Positions 1-7,896 of a stretch of 64,000 nt of DNA are shown here, piece by piece; the first letter of the stretch is position 1; each line of letters starts with the position of its first letter. The translations under genes and the position numbers were made by a program. The notes under the pieces are model-generated. The model saw only the letters and a program-made list of their open reading frames with translations. It made no database searches and was not told the origin of the DNA. The stretch is from Gemmobacter aquarius (GTDB taxonomy: Bacteria > Pseudomonadota > Alphaproteobacteria > Rhodobacterales > Rhodobacteraceae): assembly GCF_003060865.1 (NCBI RefSeq), contig NZ_CP028918.1, forward strand, positions 2,530,001-2,594,000, in the 5' to 3' direction.

Positions 1-289
1 GCCGCCCGATCCGCGCCGCCGAGATTGCCGCCGCGCACATCGGGCAAGGCTCCAGTGTCACGTAAAGGTCATGCCCCACCAACCGCTCCGACCCCAGCGC
101 CGCACAGGCCGCGCGTATCGCCAGCACCTCGGCATGGGCCGTCGGATCGCACAACTCGCGCGTCCGGTTCCCCGCACGGGCCACGACCACGCCACCCCGC
201 ACGACCACAGCGCCCACCGGCACCTCGCCCCGCGCCGCCGCCGCCTGCGCCTCGTTCAGCGCCACATCCATGAAAGACCGGAATTCCAT
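1..289 (-). CDS. tadA: tRNA-specific adenosine deaminase, 5' part (window edge)
   Basis: The minus-strand reading from the ATG at 289 begins MEFRSFMDVALNEAQ and runs off the window. It carries the zinc-binding HAE motif (PTAHAEVLAIR) and the EPCPMCAAAI motif of the CDA fold, which coordinate zinc and hold the catalytic Glu. TadA deaminates A34 to inosine in tRNA-Arg(ACG). About 96 of the usual 150-160 residues are visible. It is co-directional with the glycosyltransferase/nucleotidyltransferase cluster upstream, with a 53-bp gap, but is probably not functionally related to it. Confidence 0.93.
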   Translation of the reverse strand, partial: MEFRSFMDVALNEAQAAAARGEVPVGAVVVRGGVVVARAGNRTRELCDPTAHAEVLAIRAACAALGSERLVGHDLYVTLEPCPMCAAAISAARIGR

Positions 290-342
290 GCGCCAACTTA
301 CGGCGACCATGCCGGGCGTCAACAGCCCTCGTCGCACGGGCC

Positions 343-1797
343 TCAGGGCAACGGCGTCAAAATCACCCGAACGGCAGCCACGGGCAGCGCCGCGTAACTC
401 TCGCGTTCAGCTTCCGTCGCAGTGGGCCGCAAATGCCGGGCAGGACGGCTTGCCAGCCACAACGGCCCCGCAGCCCCTTCGGGCAGCGCGAGTGTCGCCG
501 CCAGACGCAACCGCACCGCCCCCTTGGGCCGCAGCGCAGACGTATAACGCAGGCGCGCCACATGCCCCGTGGCGGTATGCAACTCCAGACATAACCGCCG
601 CGGCCGGTCAGGCAGCACCACCGCCAACTCCAGCTCCAGCCGGATGCGCCCCACCCCTTCGGCAATCCGGCCCAGCAGCAGGTCCAGCCCCGCCTCGCCC
701 GCCCCTTCTCCCCGCCCGCCGTAGCGCAGGCGCAAGGGCCGCTCCCCCTCGTCAAATCGGCGCTCGCGGGCAAGCCGCACCTGCTTGACCAGCCCGCGCG
801 CCAGCCTGACCGGCACCGACCACTGGCTTCTGGGCCGCGCCTCGAGCATCACGGGCACCCGCGCGATCCCCGCAGGCGACGCCTGCGCCAAGGCAGAAAG
901 CACCGCCTCGGGCACAGCGCCGCCCAAAGGCCCGGCCACATAGCTCAGCGCGATCAGCGCGGGCAAGCTGCCGCCCCCGGCCCCGATCAGCCACAGCGCC
1001 CGGTCCCAATCCACCCCGCCCTTCGCAATCGTCGCGGCGCAATCCACGATCCAGTCGCTGTGCACATGCGCGTCCAGCCCGCTGTGCCAAAGCGATGTCG
1101 CAAGCAGTCCGGCGGGGTCGGGGTACAGCACGGGCTGGCCCAGAACGGCCCCGCTGCACGCCCCCTGCCACAGCGCCGCATCGACGCCTTGGCTGTCCCG
1201 CCCCATCGCCAGACGGTGCAGATCGATGTCCCCGAACCGCCCCGCCTGAAAGTTGACCGACCGCAGATGCCCCGCCCGCGCCCGCAGCGCAAACAGGCTT
1301 TCGCCGGTCGTGGGCCGCCAGCCCTGACCGTGAAGCGTATCGATCGCCAGGCCGACCTGCCCCGCAGGCACAAGAATGTCGAGGTCATGCGCCAGCCGCG
1401 CCCCCATCGCCTCGGGATGGGCCGCGATCCTTGCGCCCCCCTTCAGCAGCATCACCGTAACCCCGCGCTCGGCCAGCCGCGCCAAAGCGGGCAGGTTGTC
1501 GGCAAAGGCCATGCGCGACCGCGTCCACAATTGCCGCTGCAAACCCGCCAGACGCGGATAGGCGGGCAGATCGGCCAACCCCGCACGCCCGAACCGCGCC
1601 GCAATCCCTGCCAGCAAACGGTGGTCGCGAAACGTGGCATCGTCCAGCACGCGGTCAGCCAGCCAGACCCCGAACGCCGCCCGCGCCTCGGCCGCATCGC
1701 TATGGGCCGCAGCCCGCAAGAGCAGGTCAAGATCGCCCCTCGGCCACGCCCAGCCAAGGCGCGGAAAGTGCCGCGTGGCAGCGATACGCCGCATCAT
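343..1797 (-). CDS. nucleotidyltransferase family protein (NTP_transf_5-like)
   Basis: A 484-residue protein. The ATG at 1797 overlaps the stop of the upstream glycosyltransferase by 4 bp, indicating translational coupling; an upstream extension is open but would overlap that gene. The region VMLLKGGARI followed by LAHDLDILVP matches the signature of the uncharacterised nucleotidyltransferase family PF14907 (an LLKG motif, then D-x-D). Such enzymes accompany HprK-like kinases and PqqD-like proteins in some peptide-tailoring clusters, where they act on phosphorylated products. Residues after about 330 match no domain I know. Family assignment is good; the substrate is unknown. Confidence 0.75.
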   Translation of the reverse strand: MMRRIAATRHFPRLGWAWPRGDLDLLLRAAAHSDAAEARAAFGVWLADRVLDDATFRDHRLLAGIAARFGRAGLADLPAYPRLAGLQRQLWTRSRMAFADNLPALARLAERGVTVMLLKGGARIAAHPEAMGARLAHDLDILVPAGQVGLAIDTLHGQGWRPTTGESLFALRARAGHLRSVNFQAGRFGDIDLHRLAMGRDSQGVDAALWQGACSGAVLGQPVLYPDPAGLLATSLWHSGLDAHVHSDWIVDCAATIAKGGVDWDRALWLIGAGGGSLPALIALSYVAGPLGGAVPEAVLSALAQASPAGIARVPVMLEARPRSQWSVPVRLARGLVKQVRLARERRFDEGERPLRLRYGGRGEGAGEAGLDLLLGRIAEGVGRIRLELELAVVLPDRPRRLCLELHTATGHVARLRYTSALRPKGAVRLRLAATLALPEGAAGPLWLASRPARHLRPTATEAERESYAALPVAAVRVILTPLP

Positions 1798-2465
1798 GTC
1801 CCGCCCCCGCCTTCTGCCATCGCCCGCCGTCGCATCAAGGCGCGTCGGGCGACCTCGATATAGCCACGGTCGCGCAGCGCATCGCGGCCAAAGGACAGCG
1901 ACCCGCGATGCACGCGGCGCAGCGCCACCACATCGGGCAGCTCTTCGGCACAAAGCCCGGCGTGGCGAAACCGCGCCAGCCAGTCGAGCATATCCCCCCG
2001 CAACCCCGGCATGTCCTCGATCGGCCCGATCCGGTCAAACACCCCGCGCCGTATCACCAGCGTCGGGCGCAACATCCCGCTTTGCACCATGGGCCGGTGC
2101 AGCGGGTCATCCGAAGCAAATGTCCTGACAGCCCCCGAGACGATCTCGACCTCCGGCCGCGCCAGAAGCACCGCGATCTGGCGCTCCATCTTGTCGGGAA
2201 ACCAAAGATCGTCCGCGTCCAGCAGCGCCACCAGCGGCGTATCGGTCGCAGCGATCCCTGCCATGCAGGCCGAACCCGGCCCCGCATTGGCCTGACGGAT
2301 CAGCACCGCACCGGCGCCCGCCGCCACCTCGGCCGTCGCGTCGGTCGATCCGTCATCCACCACCACGATCCGGCGCGGCGGCACGGTTTGCGCGCGGGCC
2401 GAGGCGATGGTCTGCAACAAGGTGCTTGCCGCGTTCCACGCCGGAATGACGACCGAATACTCCAT
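1794..2465 (-). CDS. family 2 glycosyltransferase
   Basis: A 223-residue GT-A fold protein starting MEYSVVIPAWNAAST. VVVDDGSTDAT (nucleotide-sugar binding) and LLDADDLWFP (DxD-type metal site) are clear GT2 hallmarks. No membrane segment is seen, so it should act at the cytoplasmic face. The start is the ATG at 2465; longer readings lack GT2 sequence. It lies 19 bp after the second glycosyltransferase and overlaps the nucleotidyltransferase by 4 bp, so it belongs to the same operon. The acceptor cannot be inferred. Confidence 0.85.
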   Translation of the reverse strand: MEYSVVIPAWNAASTLLQTIASARAQTVPPRRIVVVDDGSTDATAEVAAGAGAVLIRQANAGPGSACMAGIAATDTPLVALLDADDLWFPDKMERQIAVLLARPEVEIVSGAVRTFASDDPLHRPMVQSGMLRPTLVIRRGVFDRIGPIEDMPGLRGDMLDWLARFRHAGLCAEELPDVVALRRVHRGSLSFGRDALRDRGYIEVARRALMRRRAMAEGGGGT

Positions 2466-2484
2466 CACAAAAACCCGCTTTCCA

Positions 2485-3216
2485 TCAGGGGGCCAGCGCG
2501 AAATCGGGCTTGACCAACCGCAACGCCGGATCGGCCGCCCGCCGCCTGACCGAAAGATGCAGCGCCCGCACGAAATAGCGCCGCACCTCGGCAAGGTCGC
2601 GGGTCATGTTCGCGCCGTGCTGCAAGTAATAGACGCAAACCGTCGCGGTCTGCTCGAACCGGAGTCCCGCCTCAAAGACGCGCAGCAGGTAATCGGTATC
2701 CTCGGCCTGCCGGAAACTCTCGTCCACCCTGCCGACACGCTCGATCACGCGCCGCCGCATCAGGGCGGCCGACAGGCTGATCCCCACCACATCGGCCCGC
2801 CGCGCCCCCTCGGTCGGCGCAAGCCGCGCGTAATCCAAAGCGTCCACAAGCAGCATCCGCCCATAGGTCAGATCAAGCTCGGGCCGGTCCCGCAGCACCG
2901 CCGCATCCGCCGCGATCCGCCCCGCGGGCATCACATCGTCGGAATCGAGGAAGCTCACCAGATCATGCCGCGCCGTCAGCGCCGCAAGCCCCGCATTGCG
3001 CGCCGCCGCAACCCCCGCATTGGCCTGCCGCACCACCAGCAGATTGGCATGATCCCGTGCCAGCGCGGCCAAGACTGCGGGCGTCCCGTCCTGCGACCCG
3101 TCATCGACCACGATCACATCGATCTCGTCCACGGCCCCCTGCCGCAAGACCGACCCGATCGCATGCGGCAAGAACGCCGCGCGGTTGTAAGTCGGGATGA
3201 TGACCGCCGTCCTCAT
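2485..3216 (-). CDS. family 2 glycosyltransferase
   Basis: A 243-residue GT2 protein starting MRTAVIIPTYNRAAF. It has VVDDGSQDGT, an AGVAAARNAGL helix and the acidic SFLDSDDVMP motif, then an RVDESFRQAEDTDYLLR region typical of the C-terminal half of the GT2 catalytic domain. The ATG overlaps the stop of the upstream HprK-like gene by 4 bp. It is clearly distinct in sequence from the neighbouring GT2, so two different sugars or linkages are likely. Confidence 0.87.
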   Translation of the reverse strand: MRTAVIIPTYNRAAFLPHAIGSVLRQGAVDEIDVIVVDDGSQDGTPAVLAALARDHANLLVVRQANAGVAAARNAGLAALTARHDLVSFLDSDDVMPAGRIAADAAVLRDRPELDLTYGRMLLVDALDYARLAPTEGARRADVVGISLSAALMRRRVIERVGRVDESFRQAEDTDYLLRVFEAGLRFEQTATVCVYYLQHGANMTRDLAEVRRYFVRALHLSVRRRAADPALRLVKPDFALAP

Positions 3217-4253
3217 GCCGCGCCGCCTTCGATGAACTCCCGCAGGAAACCGGCCACTTCCACCGGATCAGGCCCCAGATGCAGCACATGGCACGGCAAC
3301 ATCCGCGTCAGCCGCGCGATAAAGGCCACCGACCCGCCCCGCTCGCCCGTGTTCTGCGACAGGCTCGAAGGCGCCAGCGCCAGAAACGCCTCGCGCGGCG
3401 TGGCAGGTGCCAGACGGCTTGGTCCGACCCCTGCCACCTTCGGCAAAAGGATCGCCCGCAACCCGATCCGCGCAGGCATCCCCGCCCCCGTCAGCGCGCG
3501 CAGCGTGAACTGGTGCTTTTCCTGCCAGTTCAGCGGCGGCGCAGGGTCGAGATACCGGCCAAGACCAAGCCGCCCGAACCCCGCGGGATCCTGCTTGAGC
3601 GTGTTGAAAACCGGCATCGCCACCGGCCCCGCATCAAGCGCCGCCAGCACGTAATCGTCCCCGACCGTCGCAAGCCCCGCCAGCACCCCCGCAATCACCG
3701 TACCCGATTTCCCCGACCCGCCCGCACCGGCCAAAAGCACGCCTGCATCCCCGCACGCCAGCGTTCCGGCATGCACCAACCCGCGGTCCGCACCGGCAAG
3801 CGCCCAGTGCAAAAACGCCCGCAGCGGCGCGCCCCCGTCCCACGGCGGCCGCGACCCGGGCGTCTCCATCCACTGCACCCCGACACGGGCCGCGCGGTCA
3901 TAGACCTGCCAGAACCCGTATTCCGGCATGTAAACCAGCCGGAACGGCGTAGGCTCCAGCGCCATCTCGACCTCGCGCGCATGGTAGAACGCGTCGGCCC
4001 AGCGCAGCCCCCGAAACGGCGATGCCGCGTCCACCACCGCAATCCGCACCGCTTCCCCGCAGCCCTGCCCCGCGCCTTGCAGCAGTGGCGCGGCCCCCTC
4101 CAGCCAGCCGGGCAGGTTCGAAGCCACCGAAAAACGCACCCCGCCGGCATCGAAAGCCAGACGCTCCGGCAGCCCGGCAAAAACTGCATCGAACTGCGCC
4201 AGATAGTCCGCGATCCCTTGGGCAATGTCGCGGAACCGCAGCGCCTGCACCAT
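3213..4253 (-). CDS. HprK-related kinase
   Basis: A 346-residue protein. Around residues 172-182 GAGGSGKSG is a Walker A loop of the HPr kinase/PEPCK type, followed by TVGDDYVL, which resembles the HprK strand that holds a catalytic Asp. The N-terminal 150 residues do not look like canonical HprK, so this is the diverged kinase-like family that travels with PqqD-like proteins rather than the PTS regulator. In paeninodin-type lasso-peptide clusters a related enzyme phosphorylates the precursor peptide. The start and stop codons overlap both neighbours by 4 bp. Confidence 0.75.
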   Translation of the reverse strand: MVQALRFRDIAQGIADYLAQFDAVFAGLPERLAFDAGGVRFSVASNLPGWLEGAAPLLQGAGQGCGEAVRIAVVDAASPFRGLRWADAFYHAREVEMALEPTPFRLVYMPEYGFWQVYDRAARVGVQWMETPGSRPPWDGGAPLRAFLHWALAGADRGLVHAGTLACGDAGVLLAGAGGSGKSGTVIAGVLAGLATVGDDYVLAALDAGPVAMPVFNTLKQDPAGFGRLGLGRYLDPAPPLNWQEKHQFTLRALTGAGMPARIGLRAILLPKVAGVGPSRLAPATPREAFLALAPSSLSQNTGERGGSVAFIARLTRMLPCHVLHLGPDPVEVAGFLREFIEGGAA

Positions 4254-4678
4254 CAGCCCCGCGACGCATCCGCCGCAGGGGCCGGACTATGGGGCCAGCC
4301 CATGTCGGCATCCACATCATGGATAGGATCGGCAAGGATCAAATCCGAAAGATCGTCGAACACATCCACGACCGGCGCTTCGGCCAAAGCCGCAAGCCTC
4401 GCCGCATCGCCGGCACCCATGTTCTCAGCCGTCTCGGCACTCGGCGCGATCAGACCCAACGCGACCAACCGCTCAAGGAACGGCGCAAGCCCCGCCGCGT
4501 CGCGCATCCCCGCCGCGATCTGCGCGCTGCCGACCCCCGCCATCAGCAGCGACCACACCGCCGACGCCGCCCCGTTCATCCCGAAATACTGCCCCGAGGC
4601 CAGATTCAGAACCACTGCGTCCCCGTCGAAATCCTCGGAAATGATATCCCGGCTTGCCGCTGCGTACCGTCCGGTCAT
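4253..4678 (-). CDS. PqqD-like peptide-binding protein
   Basis: A 141-residue protein. Residues 1-85 (SRDIISEDFDGDAVVLNLASG, then YFGMNGAASAVWSLL) match the PqqD fold, the RiPP recognition element that binds leader peptides and presents them to tailoring enzymes. A TTG-initiated extension to 4732 is possible, but the ATG at 4678 has an AGGG element just upstream and gives the usual N-terminus. An acidic 50-residue tail follows. Overlap with the HprK-like gene (ATGA) points to joint expression and action. Confidence 0.78.
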   Translation of the reverse strand: MTGRYAAASRDIISEDFDGDAVVLNLASGQYFGMNGAASAVWSLLMAGVGSAQIAAGMRDAAGLAPFLERLVALGLIAPSAETAENMGAGDAARLAALAEAPVVDVFDDLSDLILADPIHDVDADMGWPHSPAPAADASRG

Positions 4679-4802
4679 GATACCCTGCACAAATGACAAG
4701 CAAAACCGCGCCCCGATAGGCGCCGTTATCAAACGTTAACATTTTTCCAGCCATTCACAAGGACCGCAACGAAACCCGACCGGCAGGCGCACTTAAGCGC
4801 AA

Positions 4803-4833
4803 GGTGGCGCAGCGCCAAAAGCCCCACGCCACC
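4803..4833 (-). terminator. stem-loop after the small secreted protein gene
   Basis: GGTGGCG (4803-4809) pairs with CGCCACC (4827-4833), just after the stop codon of the 91-residue protein. Only a short T-rich stretch follows on the minus strand, so it may be an attenuating stem that lets some transcription pass into the PqqD-like gene rather than a strong terminator. Confidence 0.4.
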
Positions 4834-4845
4834 CCGCAGGTTAGA

Positions 4846-5121
4846 TTAGTTGTTGCCAACCAGCGCGATCACGAGGCCGGAGCCGATGCCTGCCGGAGCG
4901 CCCATCTGGCCCGCGATCGTGGCGGTCATAGCGCCCGAACCCAGCGAACCGATGGCGGTGGCCGACAGGTCGGCCGCATCTGCGAGAATGCCTTCGAGCA
5001 GCGAGACCGACGCGGTCGGGACGGGATCAGCGGCCGGATCGGGGAAAACTGCCTGAGCGAGAGCGGCGTTGCCGATTGCGACACCAGTCACAAAGGCCGT
5101 CGAAGTAAGAAATTTATTCAT
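4846..5121 (-). CDS. small secreted Gly/Ala-rich protein, candidate substrate of the adjacent cluster
   Basis: A 91-residue protein starting MNKFLTSTAFVTG at the ATG at 5121, with AGGA seven bases upstream. The first 24 residues form a Sec signal peptide with a likely cleavage site after NAALAQA. The mature part is about 67 residues: a helical LLEGILADAADL segment, then Ser/Thr/Gly-rich SATAIGSLGSGAMTATIAG, ending LVIALVGNN. There is no cysteine. I recognise no family. It is the first gene upstream of the PqqD/HprK/glycosyltransferase cluster, on the same strand and separated from it by a stem-loop, the layout of a highly expressed precursor gene. That role is inference. Confidence 0.6.
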   Translation of the reverse strand: MNKFLTSTAFVTGVAIGNAALAQAVFPDPAADPVPTASVSLLEGILADAADLSATAIGSLGSGAMTATIAGQMGAPAGIGSGLVIALVGNN

Positions 5122-5901
5122 TCTAGCGTCCTGTTTCACGGCGACGCCCCTCGCGCCTCCGCTGTTTTCTGATCCGAGGGCGACCATTCCCACCGGTCGA
5201 AGCCGGGGAATTCTTGATGCCGAACCCGACGACCCGCTTCCACCCCAAGGCGTCATTGCGGTAGTACCGCTGGATCGGCGAACATGTTCTTCTGCGGCCC
5301 CAACCGCAGCACGCCAGGCACCGGCGCATGATAAAATTATAATATGGGGCAATACCGGCAATCCATCCCCTCGCTTCTTCGCTATACCCCGACAGACCGC
5401 CTATACTTTATGCTGGCACAAACTCAACCAAGGGTGTGCACAATATTAAAAGTGCGCCTGCCGAAACGCTTCCGGCGATCGATTCAAAAGTGCCGGATCA
5501 CCCATCTTTAGATTTTATGCGAACTATTGACATTGCCCCCGAAGCACAAATTCGCAAGAATCTACGTTGCAGGCATGATTGCGCCCACCTATACATAATC
5601 ATGGCCACCACTGACCTGTCGGCCATTCACTGCCTTAACTGCGACTGGCCCCGGCACGCGCCGGGGCACCTTTCGCCAAAGCGTGACCGTTCCGAAATCG
5701 TCGCGCTCGGAACCATCTTCGGCGCATCGGGCGCCGGTCGCAAACCAGCCCGGGCGGATAAACCTTCGATGGGAAAATCGCGCAAAGTTTCAGCATACTA
5801 TCTTTTACGCTAAAATCTCTGTAATAATATTACCCCTTCTTGCGAATTCGTGATTCATCTGCATTCATCATTGGCAATTATGAAAGAGAGAATCACGTTA
5901 A
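5122..5901. other. 780-bp gene-free stretch with divergent promoters
   Basis: No convincing reading frame on either strand. It is more AT-rich than its surroundings, particularly 5300-5450 and 5780-5900. A perfect stem-loop, GCCCCGGC-ACGC-GCCGGGGC, lies at 5648-5667 with a weak T stretch on the plus strand and could end a small RNA reading rightward. The ends must hold the promoters of the secreted-protein gene (minus) and the response regulator (plus). Confidence 0.6.
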
Positions 5902-6528
5902 ATGAAAAAGGAACTCAAGGTTCTGGTCGCCGACGACCATCGTCTCATTGTCGACATGATGGAAGTATTTCTGACAACCGAAGGCGATTTCAAAGTCCAG
6001 ACCGCGAACACTTTGGCACGTGCGATCGATATCGCCACGGCCGACCCTGACTTCGACGTAATCCTGCTCGATCTTGACATGCCGGGAATGAATGGCCTGA
6101 CCGGTTTCGAACGCATGATTGCGGCGGCACCGGATACCGCCGTCGTTCTGTTTTCGGGCAACGTCCGCCTCGAAGCGCTGGAAAAGGTGATGCGTCTCGG
6201 CGTCCGCGGCTACATTCCCAAGACCTTGGCCACCAAATCCCTTATCAGTGCGATCCGCTTCGTCGCGGCGGGCGAGACATACTACCCTGCCGATATGCTG
6301 CGAACGATGGTCGCGCCGCGGCAGGACTCCCCCGCGTCAAAGCTGTCCGGGCGCGAATGTGATGTGCTGCGCGAACTGGTCTCGGGGTCGACGAACAAGG
6401 AAATCTCGTCGCGCATAGGCGTTCCGGAAACGACCGTCAAAATGTGCGTCCGGTCGGTCTGCCAGAAGCTCGAGGTGTCGAACCGCACGCAGGCCGCCAT
6501 GGCCGCCGTAGCGCGAGGTCTGGTCTAG
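5902..6528 (+). CDS. NarL/LuxR-type response regulator
   Basis: A 208-residue protein. The N-terminal receiver domain (about 6-125) has the acidic pair in VADDH, the phosphoacceptor Asp in ILLDLDMPGMNG and the conserved Lys in GYIPKTL. The C-terminal HTH (about 143-205) has LSGRECDVLRELVSG and NKEISSRIGVPETTVK. No histidine kinase gene is nearby, so it is an orphan regulator whose input is unknown. It is divergent from the secreted-protein gene and could control it; that is inference from position only. Confidence 0.92.
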   Translation: MKKELKVLVADDHRLIVDMMEVFLTTEGDFKVQTANTLARAIDIATADPDFDVILLDLDMPGMNGLTGFERMIAAAPDTAVVLFSGNVRLEALEKVMRLGVRGYIPKTLATKSLISAIRFVAAGETYYPADMLRTMVAPRQDSPASKLSGRECDVLRELVSGSTNKEISSRIGVPETTVKMCVRSVCQKLEVSNRTQAAMAAVARGLV

Positions 6529-6544
6529 ACCCCGCGCCACGCAG

Positions 6545-7333
6545 TCAAGCTGCGACCTTCGGCTCGAACGTGATCGCCATACCCCAAGGATCGGTCACCT
6601 CGGTCTCGGCGGGCGGGCTGTCGGCAAGGATGCTAAATCCCGCAAGACCCGTGCCATAGGTGCGCGCCCCCGCCCCCCGGCTGCTCCACACGTTGGTCGC
6701 GATGTGGTGGTGATACCCGCCCGACCCGTAGAACGCCGCGCCCGGATAATGCGCCATCACCGGAAACCCGAGCCGGTCGCGGTAAAACGCCTCGGCCTGC
6801 GCGACATCTCCGACCTGCAAATGGATATGCCCGACCACCGTGCCTTCGGGCGCGCCCCGCCACGGGCCACGGGCTGCCGCGGCAAGATCGTCGATATCCA
6901 GCGGGTCGGTCGACATCTTGATCTTGCCATCCGCCCCGGTCCAGCGCTCACGCGGGCGGTCGGTGTAGATCTCGATGCCATTACCCTCCGGATCGGCCAG
7001 ATAAAGCGCCTCGCTCACCAGATGGTCCGATGCCCCCTGCACCTGCAAGCGGCGGTCAAAGGCATGGTGCACCCACGCCCCCAGATCGGCACGCGCAGGC
7101 AACAGAAAAGCGGTGTGGAACAGTCCCGCCTCGCGCTTCGAACTCCGGCGCGCGGCAGGGTCGGCGATCAGCTCGACCAGCGTCCTGCCGCCTACGCCAA
7201 GGCGGGCATGGCTGCCATCGCCCCCCAGCTTTTCCAGACCAAGGGCAGAGATGTAGAAATCGGCGACCTTGGCCAGATCATTGACGACAAGACGGACAGT
7301 GCCGATCTCGAAGGGCGCGGCGGCGGTAGACAT
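6545..7333 (-). CDS. VOC family protein with two glyoxalase/dioxygenase-like modules
   Basis: A 262-residue protein starting MSTAAAPFEIGTVRLVVND. Two betaalphabetabetabeta modules are seen: one around 10-125 ending in the metal-ligand strand NGIEIYTD, and a second around 160-250 with HIHLQVGDV. This is the architecture of extradiol ring-cleavage-like VOC proteins. The start is set by the module boundary. It lies 34 bp after doxX on the same strand, so the two probably form an operon with the LysR regulator upstream. Substrate unknown. Confidence 0.85.
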   Translation of the reverse strand: MSTAAAPFEIGTVRLVVNDLAKVADFYISALGLEKLGGDGSHARLGVGGRTLVELIADPAARRSSKREAGLFHTAFLLPARADLGAWVHHAFDRRLQVQGASDHLVSEALYLADPEGNGIEIYTDRPRERWTGADGKIKMSTDPLDIDDLAAAARGPWRGAPEGTVVGHIHLQVGDVAQAEAFYRDRLGFPVMAHYPGAAFYGSGGYHHHIATNVWSSRGAGARTYGTGLAGFSILADSPPAETEVTDPWGMAITFEPKVAA

Positions 7334-7367
7334 GGCAGTTCTCCTCGGATGGGACCAACGGGGCAGA

Positions 7368-7790
7368 TCAGCGGGCAGATTTGCCCAAAGCATAGGCGCC
7401 ATCCCCCAGCAGGGCCAAAGCCCAAAGGGTGATCGCCCAGAAAGCAGGGAATTCCCAGCCGCCGTTCGGGTTCGAAAAGAAGAAGCCGGCGGCGAAATGC
7501 GGGGTATAGATCGACCCGAGCAGCACGACCGACAGGCCAAGCGCGACGATGCGGGTCTTGAAGCCCGCGATCAGCGCAAGCCCGCCAAGCAGTTCAGCCG
7601 CGATCACCAGATAGGCAAGCGGTCCGGGAAGCCCGATCGACTCGAAAAACCCTGCGGTGCCTGCGGGTGTGAAGACAAAGATCTTCAGCCCTGCATGCAG
7701 CAGGAACCAGACCCCCGAGGTCACGCGCAACAGCGTGGCGGCAAGATCGGCGTTCGAGGCGGAAGACGTGGAAAGCGAAGCGGTGGTCAT
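7368..7790 (-). CDS. DoxX family membrane protein
   Basis: A 140-residue protein with four hydrophobic segments (about 22-40, 58-76, 82-100 and 118-136). LLRVTSGVWFLLHAGLKIF at the first helix and ELLGGLALIAGFKTR are typical of the DoxX/quinol-oxidase-like family. The ATG at 7790 is chosen because the family sequence starts a few residues later. Many such genes sit beside VOC or redox genes, as here. Function is not established for this subfamily. Confidence 0.85.
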   Translation of the reverse strand: MTTASLSTSSASNADLAATLLRVTSGVWFLLHAGLKIFVFTPAGTAGFFESIGLPGPLAYLVIAAELLGGLALIAGFKTRIVALGLSVVLLGSIYTPHFAAGFFFSNPNGGWEFPAFWAITLWALALLGDGAYALGKSAR

Positions 7791-7896
7791 GGCGATGATC
7801 CTTGTTGGTAACGATGCGGGATAGATAACGCACACCCGTCCGCTACATAATCCCGCCCTTCAGAAGGATATTGCTTCCGATTTGGAATAGATGCGC

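Noticed and set aside
343..5121. A lasso-peptide biosynthetic cluster
   Set aside because: PqqD-like, HprK-like and nucleotidyltransferase genes fit, but there is no cyclase, no leader protease and the small upstream protein has a Sec signal and no lasso core.
5436..5813. A 125-codon plus-strand reading in the long intergenic stretch
   Set aside because: Composition and codon use do not look coding and it crosses a strong hairpin.
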